Assembly (NCBI GenBank): GCA_027083665.1
Contig: JALWNV010000070.1
Coordinates: 1-7,069, forward strand
Reading direction: 5' to 3'
DNA: 7,069 bases
Origin: Helicobacteraceae bacterium
GTDB taxonomy: Bacteria; Campylobacterota; Campylobacteria; Campylobacterales; Sulfurimonadaceae
Positions 6,263-7,069 of this stretch are shown here, piece by piece (position 1 is the first letter of the stretch; every line of letters starts with the position of its first letter). The position numbers and the translations under genes were made by a program. The notes below the pieces were generated by a model, which was not told where the DNA came from, did not search any database, and saw nothing but the letters and a program-made list of their open reading frames with translations.

Positions 6263-7069
6263 TTACTCCGATATCAGTTTGTTACGGTTTTGCTCATAGG
6301 CGTCGCGCAAGAAAGGGTACAGGTCGAGTGCATCTTTTCTCAGCTGTTTGTACTCTTTTTCATACAAAGAGATTTTGTTGAACTCCTTGTAAATCGCGAC
6401 GCCCCAGCTTTCGGTCGTATTGCGGACAAGATTATACCCTCTTCCTTCGACAAAATAGATGGGGTTGGTGTAAAAGTCGAGCAGATCGCCGGTGAAATCG
6501 CGCAGATTGCTCGGTCCGAAGAAGGGTAGCACGATATGAAAGCCGCCTCCGACGCCGTAATACCCCAGCGTCTGTCCGAGATCTTCCTTGTGCGGTTCGA
6601 TTCCCAGGCCCTCGCGGGCGGGATCGAACAGCCCGGCGAACCCGAACGTGGAGTTGACGATGAAACGGCCGGTTTCGTCCAGGGCATTTTGAAATTTCAG
6701 CTGCAGCAGGTTGTTGACGAGGCTGACGGGAAAGTAGAGGTTGTTGAAAAAATTGTTGACCGAGACCCGCACCGGCTCGGGAAAAACAAAGTTGTAGCCT
6801 TTGATGAAGATGGGATCAAGTACGTAATCAAACAGCTTGTCGTTGACCGCGGTCATAAAACGGTTGTAGCCTTCAAGCGGATCAAACACATCGTTCAGGG
6901 TCTCATCCGATCCGAACTCATCCCCGAAACCTTCGTCGTCGAAAGCCTCATCCATCCCTTCATCATCCATCTCGTCGACAAAAGTATCGGCCGCCTCCTG
7001 CGCTTTCAGTTCCTTCTTCGGGATACCGTCCGCATTTTCGGCGGCGCCGGAAACCGGTATAAGCAATCT
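6263..7069 (-). CDS. mlaA: MlaA (VacJ) outer-membrane phospholipid channel, 5' end outside window
   Basis: MlaA sits in the outer membrane and removes mislocalised phospholipid from the outer leaflet, handing it to MlaC. The gene runs off the right edge. The first visible residues (RLLIPVSGAAEN) look like the end of a signal peptide, so the TTG at 7066 is not taken as the start. Numbered from that TTG codon, the segments are: an acid-rich region (31-59, 14 Asp/Glu in 31-55); the family opening DPLEGYNRFM (62-71); VSVNNFFNNL (101-110), the area affected in the E. coli mlaA* mutant; GRFIVNSTFGFAGLFDPA (133-150); EDLGQTLGYYGVGGG (161-175) and LPFFGPSNLRDF (180-191). About 267 residues are visible, so only the N-terminus is missing. 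No Cys is present in the visible part, so the lipobox found in E. coli MlaA appears absent. It is the first visible gene of the minus-strand unit; its promoter lies outside. Confidence 0.94.
   Translation of the reverse strand, partial: RLLIPVSGAAENADGIPKKELKAQEAADTFVDEMDDEGMDEAFDDEGFGDEFGSDETLNDVFDPLEGYNRFMTAVNDKLFDYVLDPIFIKGYNFVFPEPVRVSVNNFFNNLYFPVSLVNNLLQLKFQNALDETGRFIVNSTFGFAGLFDPAREGLGIEPHKEDLGQTLGYYGVGGGFHIVLPFFGPSNLRDFTGDLLDFYTNPIYFVEGRGYNLVRNTTESWGVAIYKEFNKISLYEKEYKQLRKDALDLYPFLRDAYEQNRNKLISE
6266..6269 (-). promoter_or_regulatory. mlaC ribosome binding site within the end of mlaA
   Basis: GGAG on the minus strand ends just before the mlaA stop TAA and lies six bases before the mlaC ATG. 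Translation of mlaC therefore begins from a site that ribosomes finishing mlaA pass over, which favours coupled expression. Confidence 0.65.

Noticed and set aside
7064..7066. TTG at the right edge as the mlaA start
   Set aside because: Starting there would leave only a few residues of signal peptide; the frame stays open to the window end, so the gene is better read as cut off.

Overview
The window reads as chromosomal DNA of a Campylobacterota (epsilonproteobacterial) species with base composition close to balanced, which is GC-rich for that group. The assignment is an inference from the style of the proteins and from the gene order mlaA-mlaC-RND transporter. I recall that order from Campylobacter jejuni and relatives, but could not check it. 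No mobile element, CRISPR array, tRNA or rRNA is visible. Coding density is very high; the largest gap is 97 bases.

Left part, + strand (1-1171): the C-terminal end of an alpha/beta-hydrolase, then hemH (ferrochelatase, last step of protoheme synthesis). The two overlap by one base (TGATG), so they are probably co-transcribed.

Junction (1169-1192): hemH converges on a minus-strand gene. Both stop codons are the outer ends of one perfect 24-base palindrome, probably a shared transcription-end hairpin.

Right part, - strand (7069 down to 1190): a lipid-trafficking cassette followed by a signalling gene. In transcription order: mlaA (outer-membrane phospholipid channel, 5' end cut by the window), mlaC (periplasmic phospholipid carrier), a 12-TM RND/MMPL-type transporter of 842 aa, then after 97 bases a membrane-anchored receiver protein. 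The first three are coupled (3-base gap, then a one-base stop/start overlap) and likely form one transcription unit. None of the ABC-type partners MlaF, MlaE, MlaD or MlaB is present here; an RND protein occupies the place where an energised inner-membrane partner would be expected. The inferred model is outer-membrane MlaA, periplasmic MlaC and an inner-membrane RND pump moving phospholipid or a related lipid.

The last gene encodes signal peptide, periplasmic domain, one TM helix, a receiver with intact phosphorylation residues, and an Hpt-like domain whose phosphorylatable His is replaced by Leu. It contains no kinase domain. Other oddities are acid-rich segments in both MlaA and the RND protein, loss of the canonical Asp in one half of the RND transporter, and no lipobox Cys in the visible part of MlaA.
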